From: Rubrivivax sp.
Lineage (GTDB): Bacteria; Pseudomonadota; Gammaproteobacteria; Burkholderiales; Burkholderiaceae_C
Length of the DNA stretch: 64,000 nt
Assembly (NCBI GenBank): GCA_020852865.1
Contig: JADYZZ010000054.1
Coordinates: 161,496-225,495 of the forward strand
Direction of reading: 5' to 3'
Below, piece after piece: positions 18,209-27,908 of the stretch. The position numbers were made by a program, and so were the translations under genes. Every line of letters starts with the position of its first letter. Within the stretch, counting starts at the first letter, position 1. The notes beneath the pieces are model-generated. The model was not told the origin of the DNA. It searched no databases and was given only the letters and a program-made list of their open reading frames with translations.

Positions 18209-20980
18209 ATGTCCGCGCGCAAAGCACCCGCGACGGCCGCCCGCAGGCCGGCCGCCGCGAAGAAGTCAGCCAGGAGCGCCGCGCGGCGCAAGTGGGTCTA
18301 CCTGCTGCACGAGGGCAACGCCGCGATGCGCGACCTGCTCGGCGGCAAGGGCGCCAACCTGGCCGAGATGACGCGCCTGGCGCTGCCGGTGCCGCCGGGC
18401 TTCGTCGTCACCACCGAGGCCTGCAATGCCTACCTCGCCGCCGGCGGCTTTCCCGAAGGCCTGTGGCAGCAGGTGCTGGCGGCGCTGGTCAAGGTCGAGA
18501 GGCTGGCCGGCAAGCGCTTCGGCGATGCGGCGAACCCGCTGCTGCTGTCGTGCCGCTCGGGCGCCAAGTTCTCGATGCCGGGCATGATGGACACGGTGCT
18601 CAACATCGGCCTCAACGACGAGGTGGCCGCAGGCCTGGCGCGGCTCACCGGCGACGAGCGCTTCGCCCAGGATGCCTACCGGCGCCTGGTGCAGATGTTC
18701 GGCACCGTGGTGATGAACCTGCCCGTCGAGCCCTTCGAGGAAGTGCTCGCCGCCTGGCGCGCGCGGCGCGGCGTGGCCAACGACGCCGACCTCGAGGCCG
18801 AAGACCTGCGCGCGGTCACTGTCGAGTTCAAGCGCATCTACGCGACGCGCACGCGGCGCGCCTTCCCCACCGACCCGCTCGAACAGCTGCGTCTGGCCGT
18901 CGCCGCCGTGTTCGGCAGCTGGAACGGCAAGCGCGCCATCGACTACCGCAACGCCGCCGGCATCGCGCACGACCTGGGCACCGCCGTCAACATCGTGACG
19001 ATGGTGTTCGGCAACCTGGGCGAGGGCAGCGGCACCGGCGTCGTGACGACGCGCAACGTCACCGACGGCGCACGCGAGATCGAGGGCGACTACCTCACCA
19101 ACGCGCAGGGCGAGGACGTCGTCGCCGGCATCCGCACCACCAAGCGCATCGCCGCGCTGGCCGACGAGATGCCCAAGATCTACCGCCAGTTCGCGGCCAT
19201 CTGCCGCAAGCTCGAGCGCCACTACCGCGAAGTGCAGGACGTCGAGTTCACGATCGAGCGGGGCAAGCTCTGGATGCTGCAGACGCGCGACGCCAAGCGC
19301 AGCGCGCCGGCAGCGGTGCGCATCGCGGTCGACCTGGCGCGCGAGCGGCTGATCACGCGCGCCGAGGCGGTGCAGCGCGTCCGGCCCGAGCAGGTCGACT
19401 ACTTCCTGCACCCGCAGTTCGACCCGGCCGAGCGCAAGGCGGCGCAGGCGCGCGGCGACGGCATCGCCGCCGGCCTCAACGTCTCGCCGGGCGCAGCCAG
19501 CGGCATCCTCGCCTTCGACGCCGACACCGCCGAGCGCTGGGGCCGCGACGAGAACAAGGCCGTCATCATGGTGCGGCCCGAGACCAGGCCCGACGACGTA
19601 CACGGCATGCTGGCCGCGCGCGGCATCCTCACCAGCCGCGGCGGGCGCACCAGCCACGCCGCGCTGGTGGCGCGCCAGTTCGGCAAACCGGCGGTGGTGG
19701 GCGTGCTGGCGCTGGAGGTCGACGCCGCGCAGCGCCGGCTCACGGTGGGCGGCCGCGTGCTGCGCGAGGGCGACGCGGTGTCGATCGACGGCACCACCGG
19801 CGAGGTCTTCGCGGGCGCGCTCGAGACGGTGATCCCCGACTTCGAGGATCCGCACCTGCTGACGCTGCTGGGCTGGGCCGACGGCCTGCGCCGCCTGGGC
19901 GTGTGGGCCAACGCCGATCGGCCGCACGACGCCGCGCGCGCGCGCAGCTACGGCGCCGAGGGCATCGGCCTCGTGCGCACCGAGCACATGTTCTTCGAAA
20001 GCGAGCGTCTGCCGCTGGTGCAGCGCGTGATCCTGGCGCGCAGCGAGGGCGAGCGCGCCGAGGCGCTGGCCGCGCTGCTGCCGCTGCAGCGCGGCGACTT
20101 CGTCGGCCTGTTCGAGGCGATGGACGGCCTGCCGGTGACGATCCGCCTGATCGATCCGCCGATGCACGAGTTCCTGCCCGGCCACGACGAACTGCAGCGC
20201 CGCGTCACCGAACTCGACACGCGCGCCGCGCTGCTCGCCGAGCGCGGCGAGGCGCTCGGCGCCGAGGCCGAAGCCGAGCGCGCCGCCAAGCGCGATCTGC
20301 TCGGCGCCGTGCAGGCGCTGCGCGAGGACAACCCGATGCTCGGCCTGCGCGGCGTGCGTCTGGGCATCCACATGCCGGCGCTGGTGCGCATGCAGGTGCG
20401 CGCCGTCTTCGAGGCCGCCTGCGACTGCGCGCGCCGCGGCGTCAAGGTCAGGCCCAAGATCATGATTCCGCTCACCGCCGTCTCGACCGAGCTGAAGGTC
20501 GAGCGCGCGCTGCTCGAGGACGAAGCTAGGAAGGTGCTGAAGGAGCAGCGCCAGCGGCTCGCCTACCAGTTCGGCACGATGATCGAGGTGCCGCGCGCGG
20601 CCATCGTCGCCGAGCGCATCGCCGAGTACGCCGAGTTCTTCAGCTTCGGCACCAACGACCTCACGCAGACCACCTTCGGCATCTCGCGCGACGACGCCGA
20701 GACGGGCTTCCTGAGCGAATACCTGAGCAAGGGCATCTTGCTGCGCAACCCGTTCGCCACGCTCGACCAGAGCGGCGTCGGCTTCCTGATGCAGCTGGCG
20801 GTGGAGCGCGGCCGCAAACGCCGCCCCGCGCTCGAAGTGGGCATTTGCGGCGAGCATGGCGGCGATCCGGCGAGCATCGACTTCTGCCACCGCGCCGGAC
20901 TCGACTACGTGAGCTGCTCGCCGTTCCGCGTTCCGGTGGCACGGCTGGCGGCGGCGCAGGCCGCGCTGGCGGCGCGCTGA
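18209..20980 (+). CDS. ppdK: pyruvate, phosphate dikinase
   Basis: 923 residues. Interconverts pyruvate + ATP + Pi and PEP + AMP + PPi. The Lys/Ala-rich first 28 residues are extra; then comes the ATP-grasp domain (G-G-K-G-A-N-L-A-E-M, and R-S-G-A-K-F-S-M-P-G-M-M-D-T). The swivelling domain has the phosphorylated histidine His483 in R-T-S-H-A-A-L-V-A-R. The C-terminal barrel has Cys880 in G-I-C-G-E-H-G-G-D-P. All three active centres are intact. Followed after 225 bp by the Nfn-PFOR gene group on the same strand, linking glycolytic PEP to pyruvate oxidation or, in reverse, PEP synthesis. Confidence 0.97.
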   Translation: MSARKAPATAARRPAAAKKSARSAARRKWVYLLHEGNAAMRDLLGGKGANLAEMTRLALPVPPGFVVTTEACNAYLAAGGFPEGLWQQVLAALVKVERLAGKRFGDAANPLLLSCRSGAKFSMPGMMDTVLNIGLNDEVAAGLARLTGDERFAQDAYRRLVQMFGTVVMNLPVEPFEEVLAAWRARRGVANDADLEAEDLRAVTVEFKRIYATRTRRAFPTDPLEQLRLAVAAVFGSWNGKRAIDYRNAAGIAHDLGTAVNIVTMVFGNLGEGSGTGVVTTRNVTDGAREIEGDYLTNAQGEDVVAGIRTTKRIAALADEMPKIYRQFAAICRKLERHYREVQDVEFTIERGKLWMLQTRDAKRSAPAAVRIAVDLARERLITRAEAVQRVRPEQVDYFLHPQFDPAERKAAQARGDGIAAGLNVSPGAASGILAFDADTAERWGRDENKAVIMVRPETRPDDVHGMLAARGILTSRGGRTSHAALVARQFGKPAVVGVLALEVDAAQRRLTVGGRVLREGDAVSIDGTTGEVFAGALETVIPDFEDPHLLTLLGWADGLRRLGVWANADRPHDAARARSYGAEGIGLVRTEHMFFESERLPLVQRVILARSEGERAEALAALLPLQRGDFVGLFEAMDGLPVTIRLIDPPMHEFLPGHDELQRRVTELDTRAALLAERGEALGAEAEAERAAKRDLLGAVQALREDNPMLGLRGVRLGIHMPALVRMQVRAVFEAACDCARRGVKVRPKIMIPLTAVSTELKVERALLEDEARKVLKEQRQRLAYQFGTMIEVPRAAIVAERIAEYAEFFSFGTNDLTQTTFGISRDDAETGFLSEYLSKGILLRNPFATLDQSGVGFLMQLAVERGRKRRPALEVGICGEHGGDPASIDFCHRAGLDYVSCSPFRVPVARLAAAQAALAAR

Positions 20981-21013
20981 CGCGGCAGCGCGCGGGCGCC
21001 CCATGGCGCGGGC

Positions 21014-21058
21014 TTGATCTGCGGCAATCGGCCGCGCGCGCGTCGGGAACAACATAGC
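21014..21058 (+). promoter_or_regulatory. candidate FNR-dependent promoter for the Nfn-PFOR operon
   Basis: TTGATCTGCGGCAA at 21014-21027 has a perfect TTGAT left half and a GGCAA right half. About 33 bp from its centre is the AT-rich patch AACATAGC (21051-21058), the place expected for a -10 element when an FNR-type activator binds at -41.5. It lies about 180 bp before the nfn start codon in an otherwise GC-dense stretch. Prediction only. Confidence 0.4.
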
Positions 21059-21205
21059 GCGCGTCCGCAGCGTTGCCGCGCCGCAGCGCGGGCGGCCCGG
21101 TGCGAGGCGGGCGCGAGCGCTCGCCAGGATGCACGAGCGGCGCCCACGGCACGCGGGCCGCGCCGCGCGGGCCGCCGCAGCGCGCGGCGCAGCCAAGGGT
21201 GCTCC

Positions 21206-23620
21206 ATGTACGAGATCGTCCGTCGCGAAGCCTTCTCCGACCTCACGTTCCTGTGGGACGTGCACGCGCCCGACGTCGCACGCGCGGCCCAGCCCGGACA
21301 CTTCGTCATGCTGCGGCTGGACGAAGGCAGCGAACGCATCCCGCTCACCGTGGCCGACTACGACCGCGAGCGCGGCACCGTCACGCTGGTGGTGCAGGCG
21401 CTGGGCAAGACGACGCGCCAGATGCGCGACCGCTACAAGGAGGGGGACCATTTCGCCGACTTCGTCGGGCCGCTCGGCCTGCCGCAGCACATTGCCCGGG
21501 TCGGGCACGTGGTGCTGGTGGGCGGCGGCCTGGGCGTGGCGCCGGTCTATCCGCAGCTGCGCGCATTCAAGGAGGCGGGCAACCGCACCACCGGCATCAT
21601 CGGCTTTCGCAACCAGGATCTGGTGTTCTGGGAGCGCAAGTTCGGCGCCTGGTGCGACGAGCTCGTCGTCTGCACCGACGACGGCAGCTACGGCAAGCCG
21701 GGCTTCGTGACGGCGGCGCTGCACGAGCTGCTCGAGCGCGACCCGCCCGATCTCGTCGTCGCCATCGGCCCGCTGCCGATGATGCAGGCCTGCGCCGAGA
21801 CGACGCGGCCGTTCGGCGTCAGGACCATGGTCTCGCTCAACGCGATCATGGTCGACGGCACCGGCATGTGCGGCTCGTGCCGCGTGACGGTGGACGGCGA
21901 GATCAAGTTTGCCTGCGTCGAGGGCCCCGACTTCGACGGCCACCAGGTCGACTTCGACGAACTGCTGCTGCGCCAGAAGCGCTTCCGGCGCGAGGAGGAG
22001 ACGGCCAACGAGGACTACGCCCATGTCTGCCATGTCGACAAGGTGCTGTTCGAGCAGAACAAGACCAACTACAAGAAGTACAAGGACCTGGCGCCGCACG
22101 CCACCAAGATGCCCGAGCGCGACGCGGCCGAGCGCGCGCGCAACTTCAAGGAGGTGAACCTCGGCTACTCGATGGCCGACGCGCTGGCCGAAGCCGAACG
22201 CTGCATCATGTGCAGCAAGGCCGCCTGCGTCGAGGGCTGCCCGGTGTCGATCGACATCCCGCGCTTCATCAAGCACATCCTGGTGCGCGACATCGACGGC
22301 GCGCGCGACGTCATCAACGAGTCCAACCTGCTGCCCTCGATCTGCGGCCGCGTGTGCCCGCAGGAGTCGCAGTGCGAGGCGCAATGCGTGGTCGGGCGCA
22401 AGCTCGAGAGCGTGGCCATCGGGCGGCTCGAGCGCTTCGTCGGCGACAACGCCGGAGCGCGCAAGGCCGCGCCGCCGCAGTTCGAGCGCCGTCTGGGCCG
22501 CGTCGCGGTGGTGGGCTCGGGGCCCGCGGGCCTGGCGGTCGCCGCCGACCTCGTCAAGTACGGCTGCGAGGTCACCGTCTACGAGGCGCTGCACGTGGTG
22601 GGCGGCGTGCTGCAGTACGGCATCCCGGCGTTCCGGCTGCCGCGCGAGATCATCGCGCGCGAGGTGCAGGCGCTGGAAGCGCTGGGCGTGCGCTTCGAGA
22701 CCAACAAGGTCATCGGCAAGACCTTCTCGGTGCCGCAGCTGCTGGGCGACAAGGGCTACGACGCGGTCTTCGTGGGTGCCGGCGCGGGTGCGCCGGCCTT
22801 CCTCGGCATCCCGGGCGAGTTCGCCGGCCAGGTGTACTCGGCCAACGAGTTCCTCACGCGCGTCAACCTGATGGGCGGCGACAAGTTCCCCTACCTCGAC
22901 ACCCCGGTCACGATCGGCAAGAGCGTGGTCGTCATCGGCGCCGGCAACACCGCGATGGACTGCCTGCGCGTGGCCAAGCGCCTCGGCACGCCCACCGTGC
23001 GCTGCGTGTACCGGCGCAGCGAGGCCGAGGCGCCGGCGCGCGTCGAGGAACTGCGCCACGCCAGGGAGGAAGGCATCGAGTTCTTCTTCCTGCACGGGCC
23101 GCTCGAGATCCTGGTCGACGATGCCGGCAACGTGCGCGGCATGAAGACCCAGAAGATGGAGCTGGGCGAGCCCGACGAGCGCGGCCGGCGCAAGCCGGTG
23201 CCGACCGGCGACGTGGTCGAGCTCGAGTGCGACACCGTGATCTACGCGCTCGGCACCAAGGCCAACCCGATCGTCACCAAGTCGACACCGGGCCTGGCGC
23301 TCACGAAGTGGGGCTACATCGTCGCCGACGAGACCACCCAGTCGACGAGCGTGCCGGGCGTGTTCGCCGGCGGCGACATCGTCACCGGCGGCGCCACCGT
23401 GATCCTGGCCATGGGCGCCGGGCGGCGCGCCGCACGCGCCATCGGCGCCTGGCTGGCAGGCGGCAAGGCGGGCTGGCCGGTCACGCCCGCCGAGGTCGAG
23501 GCCTTCCGGCCCCCGGCGCCGCGCGCCGCGCCGGCGTCGCCCGTGCCCAGCGGCGCGCTGCCGCCCCGCGCGCCTGCCGGCGCGGATCCGCTCACCCCGT
23601 TCCGCGAGCTTTCGCCATGA
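21206..23620 (+). CDS. fused NfnA-NfnB-type ferredoxin:NADP+ oxidoreductase
   Basis: 804 residues in one chain. Residues 1-280 match the NfnA/PyrK flavoprotein: FAD part, NAD site near G-G-G-L-G-V-A-P, and a [2Fe-2S] motif D-G-T-G-M-C-G-S-C with C222, C225 and C237. Residues 320-770 match NfnB/GltD: two [4Fe-4S] motifs (C333, C336, C341, C345 and C380, C384, C390, C394), FAD loop V-G-S-G-P-A-G-L-A, and NADPH loop V-V-I-G-A-G-N-T-A-M-D. Characterised Nfn complexes couple NADH and ferredoxin to NADP+ by electron bifurcation, but as two subunits. The tail from about 775 is Pro/Ala-rich. Context with PFOR and ferredoxin favours Nfn over glutamate synthase. ATGA overlap with the next gene. Confidence 0.88.
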   Translation: MYEIVRREAFSDLTFLWDVHAPDVARAAQPGHFVMLRLDEGSERIPLTVADYDRERGTVTLVVQALGKTTRQMRDRYKEGDHFADFVGPLGLPQHIARVGHVVLVGGGLGVAPVYPQLRAFKEAGNRTTGIIGFRNQDLVFWERKFGAWCDELVVCTDDGSYGKPGFVTAALHELLERDPPDLVVAIGPLPMMQACAETTRPFGVRTMVSLNAIMVDGTGMCGSCRVTVDGEIKFACVEGPDFDGHQVDFDELLLRQKRFRREEETANEDYAHVCHVDKVLFEQNKTNYKKYKDLAPHATKMPERDAAERARNFKEVNLGYSMADALAEAERCIMCSKAACVEGCPVSIDIPRFIKHILVRDIDGARDVINESNLLPSICGRVCPQESQCEAQCVVGRKLESVAIGRLERFVGDNAGARKAAPPQFERRLGRVAVVGSGPAGLAVAADLVKYGCEVTVYEALHVVGGVLQYGIPAFRLPREIIAREVQALEALGVRFETNKVIGKTFSVPQLLGDKGYDAVFVGAGAGAPAFLGIPGEFAGQVYSANEFLTRVNLMGGDKFPYLDTPVTIGKSVVVIGAGNTAMDCLRVAKRLGTPTVRCVYRRSEAEAPARVEELRHAREEGIEFFFLHGPLEILVDDAGNVRGMKTQKMELGEPDERGRRKPVPTGDVVELECDTVIYALGTKANPIVTKSTPGLALTKWGYIVADETTQSTSVPGVFAGGDIVTGGATVILAMGAGRRAARAIGAWLAGGKAGWPVTPAEVEAFRPPAPRAAPASPVPSGALPPRAPAGADPLTPFRELSP

Positions 23621-24252
23621 GCCTGTGCCCGCGCTGCCAGCGCCCCCTGGACGACGACGAACCCTACATCTGCTGCGCCGGGCGCGAGCTGCGCTGGCGC
23701 TGCACGAGCTGCCACAAGGTGAGCGAGGGCTTCGCCTTCCCGTACGGCATGTGCCCGCACTGCAAGGGCCGCCTCGAGCTGCTCGAGCGCGCTGCGCTCG
23801 CCGACGACGCGGCGCTGGCCGCGGTGCGCAAGGCCTTCGAGATCGAGCTCGGCGGCCACGCCTTCTATGCGCGCGCCGCGCTGCAGTCGGCGGACGCGAC
23901 GCTGCGCGACCTGTTCGGCCGCTTCGCCGCGATGGAGCAGGAGCACATGCGCACGCTGGCGCGGCGCTACCACGCCGAGCTGCCGCAGCCGAGCGCGGAC
24001 TTCGAGCTCGACCGCGCGGCCGTCTTCGCCGGCATCGAGCGCCGGCCCGAGGATCCGGCCAACCTGTTTCGCATCGCCATCGCCTGCGAGGAACGCGCGG
24101 TCGCGTTCTTCACGCGCGAGAGCGAGCAGGCGCCGCCCGGCTCGGTCGAGCGCCAGCTCTACCTCGAGCTGGCGGCCGAGGAGCGCGAGCATGTCGAGCT
24201 GCTCGGCACCGAACTGCGCCGCTGGCAGGCCGGCCAGGCCGGACTGCTGTGA
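23617..24252 (+). CDS. rubrerythrin/ferritin-like protein with N-terminal zinc-ribbon or rubredoxin-like domain
   Basis: 211 residues, coupled to the Nfn gene by ATGA. The first 50 residues hold CxxC pairs at C4/C7, C29/C32 and C46/C49, with extra C19-C20, suggesting a rubredoxin-like iron or zinc site. Residues 65-205 are a four-helix ferritin-like domain with E and ExxH motifs (F-E-I-E-L-G-G-H, M-E-Q-E-H, C-E-E-R-A, A-E-E-R-E-H) for a diiron site. Rubrerythrins reduce peroxide and protect anaerobic iron-sulfur enzymes. Here the cysteine domain comes before the diiron domain, as in reverse rubrerythrins. Placed directly before PFOR, which is O2-sensitive. Confidence 0.8.
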   Translation: MSLCPRCQRPLDDDEPYICCAGRELRWRCTSCHKVSEGFAFPYGMCPHCKGRLELLERAALADDAALAAVRKAFEIELGGHAFYARAALQSADATLRDLFGRFAAMEQEHMRTLARRYHAELPQPSADFELDRAAVFAGIERRPEDPANLFRIAIACEERAVAFFTRESEQAPPGSVERQLYLELAAEEREHVELLGTELRRWQAGQAGLL

Positions 24253-24290
24253 GCGGCGCGCCGGCAGCGCCGCGCGCAGGAGCACAAGCC

Positions 24291-27200
24291 ATGACCGACC
24301 GTTTCCAGGTCCTCGACGGCAACGAAGCCGCAGCCCGCATCGCTCACCTGTGCAGCGAGGTGATCGCGATCTACCCGATCACGCCCAGCTCGACGATGGG
24401 CGAGCTGGCCGACGCCTGGTCGGCCGCCGGCCGCACCAACCTCTGGGGCACGGTGCCGCAGGTGATCCAGATGCAGAGCGAGGGCGGCGCCGCCGGCGCC
24501 GTGCACGGCGCGCTGCAGGCCGGCGCGATGTCGTCCACCTTCACGGCGTCGCAGGGGCTGCTGCTCAAGCTGCCCAACATGTTCAAGATCGCCGGCGAGC
24601 TCACCGCCACCGTGTTCCACGTCGCCGCGCGCACGCTCGCCACGCACGCGCTGTCGATCTTCGGCGACCACAGCGACGTCATGGCGGCGCGCGGCACCGG
24701 CTTCGCGCTGCTCGCCTCGGCGAGCGTGCAGGAGGCGCAGGACCTGGCCGCGGTCGCCCACATGGCCACGCTCGCCTCGCGCGTGCCCTTCCTGCACTTC
24801 TTCGACGGCTTTCGCACCAGCAGCGAGGTCAACAAGATCGCGCTCGTCGACGCCGCCGACCTGCGCGCGCTGGTCGACGAGGAGCTGGTGCGAGCGCACC
24901 GCGCGCGCGCCCTCGACCCCGAGCGGCCGGTGCTGCGCGGCACGGCGCAGAACCCGGACGTGTTCTTCCAGGCGCGCGAGGCCTGCAACCCCTACTACGA
25001 CGCCGTGCCGGGCCTGGTCGCCGCGGCGATGCAGCGCTTCGCCGAACGCACCGGGCGACGCTATACGCTGTTCTGGTACCACGGCGCGCCCGACGCCGAG
25101 CGCGTCGTCGTCCAGATGGGCTCGGGCAGCGGCGCCACGCGCGAGGCGGCGGCGCGGCTCGAGGCGGCGGGCGCCAAGGTGGGCGTCGTCACGGTGCGGC
25201 TGTATCGCCCGTTCGACGCCGCCGCCTTCGTCGCCGCGCTGCCGCGCACGGTCAAGTCGATCGCCGTGCTCGACCGCACCAAGGAGCCGGGGGCGCTGGG
25301 CGAGCCGCTGTACCAGGACGTGCTGGCGGCGCTGGCCGAGGCCTGGCCCGAGGACGCCGCGCCGCCGCGCGTGATCGGCGGGCGCTACGGCCTCGCGTCC
25401 AAGGAGTACACGCCGGCCATGGCCAAGGCGGTGTTCGACGAGCTGGCCGCCGCGCACCCCAAGCGCCACTTCACCGTCGGCATCGTCGACGACGTGACGC
25501 GCCTGTCGCTCGCCGTCGACGAGGACTTCGACACCGAACCCGACGACGTCAGGCGCGCCGTGTTCTACGGGCTGGGCGCCGACGGCACGGTGGGCGCGAC
25601 CAAGAACACGGTCAAGATCATCGGTGAGAACACGCCGCTGCATGCGCAGGGCTATTTCGTCTACGACAGCAAGAAGTCGGGCGCGATCACCGTCTCGCAT
25701 CTTCGCTTCGGGCCGCGGCGCATCGACTCGAGCTATCTCGTGCGCCGCGCCGACTTCGTGGCCTGCCACCAGTTCGAGTTCATGGAGCGGCTCGACGTGC
25801 TCGAGCTCGCGCGCGAAGGCGCCACCTTCCTGCTCAACAGCCCCTACGGCCCCGACGCGGTGTGGGAGCGGCTGCCGCGCGAGGCGCAGCAGACGATCCT
25901 CGAACGGCGGCTGCGCATGTTCGTCGTCGACGCGCTCGCCGTGGCGCGCCAGGCGGGCCTTGCCGGCCGCATCAACACGGTGACGCAGGCCTGCTTCTTC
26001 GCCCTCTCGGGCGTGCTGCCGCGCGACGAGGCGATCGCCCAGATCAAGGAGGCGATCCGCAAGACCTACGGCAGGCGCGGCCAGACCGTGCTCGCGCGCA
26101 ACTTCGCCGCGGTCGACGCCTCGCTCGCCGCGCTGCGCGAGGTGCCGCTGCCCGCGCGCGCCGACGCCGGGCACACGCGCCGGCCGATCGTGCCCAGGGC
26201 GGCGCCCGATTTCGTGCAGCGCGTGACCGCGGCGATGATGGACGGCAAGGGCGACCGGCTGCCGGTCTCGGCGCTGCCGCCCGACGGCACCTTCCCCACC
26301 GGCACCACGCAGTGGGAAAAGCGCAGCATCGCGCACGAGATCCCGATCTGGGACGAGACGATCTGCACCCAGTGCGCGATCTGCCCGCTGGTGTGCCCGC
26401 ACGCGGCGATCCGCATGAACGTCTTCCCGGCGGCGGCGCTCGCCGGCGCGCCGGCCGGCTTCAAGGCCGTGCCCTGGCGGCGCGACGACGCGCTGGCGGG
26501 CATGCTGTACTCGCTTCAGGTGGCGCCCGAGGACTGCACCGGCTGCGGCATCTGCGTCGACATGTGCCCGACGCGCAGCAAGGAGGCGGTCAAGCACAAG
26601 GCGATCAACATGGCGCCCAAGGCCGAGCACCTCGAGGCCGAGCGCGCCAGCTACGCCTTCTTCCTCGGCCTGCCCGAGGTGCGGCCGGCCGAGGGGCAGA
26701 CCGACGGCCTGCGCGCCTCCCAGCTGCGCCTGCCGCTGTTCGAATACTCGGGCGCCTGCTCGGGCTGCGGCGAGACGCCCTACCTCAAGCTGCTGAGCCA
26801 GCTCTACGGCGACCACCTCGTCGTCGCCAACGCCACCGGCTGCTCGTCGATCTACGGCGGCAACCTGCCGACCACGCCGTGGAGCCGCAACGCCGCCGGC
26901 CAGGGTCCGGTCTGGAGCAACAGCCTGTTCGAGGACAACGCCGAGTTCGGCCTGGGCATGCGGCTGGCGCTGGACGCGCAGCGCGATCTGGCGCTGCATC
27001 TGGTGCACGCGCTGCGCGACGCGATCGGCGCCGAGCTGGCCGACGCGCTGGCCCAGGCGCCGCAGGACGACGAGGCGCAGATCGCGGCGCAGCGCGCCCG
27101 CGTCGCCGCGCTGCGCTCCATCCTCGCGCGCGTCGACACGCCGCAGGCGCGCCAGCTCGACGCGGTGGCCGCCAGCCTGATCGTGCGCAGCGTGTGGATC

Positions 27201-27908
27201 GTCGGCGGCGACGGCTGGGCCTACGACATCGGCTACGGCGGCCTCGACCATGTGCTGGCCTCGGGGCGCAACGTCAACATCCTGGTGCTCGACACCGAGG
27301 TCTACAGCAACACCGGCGGCCAGGCCAGCAAGTCGACGCCGCGCGGCGCCGTGGCCAAGTTCGCCGCCGCCGGCAAGGCCGCCGGCAAGAAGGACCTGGG
27401 CATGATCGCGATGGCCTACGGCAACGTCTACGTCGCGCAGGTGGCGATGGGCGCCAACCCGATGCACACGGTGCGCACCTTCAAGGAGGCGGCGAGCTGG
27501 AACGGGCCCTCGCTCATCGTCGCCTACAGCCACTGCATCGCGCACGGCATCGACATGACCACCGGCATGAGCCACCAGAAGGAGGCCGTCAAGAGCGGCT
27601 ACCTCACCCTGTACCACTACGACCCGCGCCTGGGCATGGGCGGCGCCGACCAGCCGCTGGTGCTCGATTCGCGCAAACCGACGCTGCCGCTCGAGCAGTT
27701 CACGATGAAGGAAGGGCGCTTCGCGATGCTGGCCGCGGCCGACCCGGCGCGCGCCAAGGCCTTGGCCAGGACGGCGCAGCAAGAGGCCGACGCGCGCTGG
27801 CGCCTGTACGAGCAGATCGCCGGCGTGCACCGCACGGTGGTCGACGCCGGGTCGCCCGCCCCTGCCGCCGCCGGCGCCGCACCTGCCGCCGCCGAGGAGA
27901 ACCGATGA
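24291..27908 (+). CDS. nifJ: pyruvate:ferredoxin (flavodoxin) oxidoreductase
   Basis: 1205 residues, single-chain PFOR. Oxidises pyruvate and CoA to acetyl-CoA, CO2 and reduced ferredoxin, or the reverse. Order: domain I (I-Y-P-I-T-P-S-S-T-M-G-E near residue 27), gamma-type domain with V-G-A-T-K-N-T-V-K, two [4Fe-4S] motifs (C-T-Q-C-A-I-C-P-L-V-C-P from C692, and C-T-G-C-G-I-C-V-D-M-C-P), then the proximal-cluster and TPP domain (C-S-G-C-G-E-T, G-D-G-W-A-Y-D-I-G-Y, Y-S-N-T-G-G-Q-A-S-K-S-T). Start set by ATG 24291 with AGGAG upstream. The tail is Ala/Pro-rich. ATGA overlap with the following gene. Confidence 0.97.
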   Translation: MTDRFQVLDGNEAAARIAHLCSEVIAIYPITPSSTMGELADAWSAAGRTNLWGTVPQVIQMQSEGGAAGAVHGALQAGAMSSTFTASQGLLLKLPNMFKIAGELTATVFHVAARTLATHALSIFGDHSDVMAARGTGFALLASASVQEAQDLAAVAHMATLASRVPFLHFFDGFRTSSEVNKIALVDAADLRALVDEELVRAHRARALDPERPVLRGTAQNPDVFFQAREACNPYYDAVPGLVAAAMQRFAERTGRRYTLFWYHGAPDAERVVVQMGSGSGATREAAARLEAAGAKVGVVTVRLYRPFDAAAFVAALPRTVKSIAVLDRTKEPGALGEPLYQDVLAALAEAWPEDAAPPRVIGGRYGLASKEYTPAMAKAVFDELAAAHPKRHFTVGIVDDVTRLSLAVDEDFDTEPDDVRRAVFYGLGADGTVGATKNTVKIIGENTPLHAQGYFVYDSKKSGAITVSHLRFGPRRIDSSYLVRRADFVACHQFEFMERLDVLELAREGATFLLNSPYGPDAVWERLPREAQQTILERRLRMFVVDALAVARQAGLAGRINTVTQACFFALSGVLPRDEAIAQIKEAIRKTYGRRGQTVLARNFAAVDASLAALREVPLPARADAGHTRRPIVPRAAPDFVQRVTAAMMDGKGDRLPVSALPPDGTFPTGTTQWEKRSIAHEIPIWDETICTQCAICPLVCPHAAIRMNVFPAAALAGAPAGFKAVPWRRDDALAGMLYSLQVAPEDCTGCGICVDMCPTRSKEAVKHKAINMAPKAEHLEAERASYAFFLGLPEVRPAEGQTDGLRASQLRLPLFEYSGACSGCGETPYLKLLSQLYGDHLVVANATGCSSIYGGNLPTTPWSRNAAGQGPVWSNSLFEDNAEFGLGMRLALDAQRDLALHLVHALRDAIGAELADALAQAPQDDEAQIAAQRARVAALRSILARVDTPQARQLDAVAASLIVRSVWIVGGDGWAYDIGYGGLDHVLASGRNVNILVLDTEVYSNTGGQASKSTPRGAVAKFAAAGKAAGKKDLGMIAMAYGNVYVAQVAMGANPMHTVRTFKEAASWNGPSLIVAYSHCIAHGIDMTTGMSHQKEAVKSGYLTLYHYDPRLGMGGADQPLVLDSRKPTLPLEQFTMKEGRFAMLAAADPARAKALARTAQQEADARWRLYEQIAGVHRTVVDAGSPAPAAAGAAPAAAEENR

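Noticed and set aside
18266..23095. Very long open frame on the minus strand opposite ppdK and the Nfn gene (about 1600 codons)
   Set aside because: It is a shadow of GC-rich codon use: low-complexity His/Arg/Ala translation, no motif, and the plus strand has clear enzymes.
21206..23620. Glutamate synthase small subunit
   Set aside because: The fused PyrK/NfnA half with a [2Fe-2S] motif and the PFOR neighbourhood fit Nfn better; no glutamate synthase large subunit is near.
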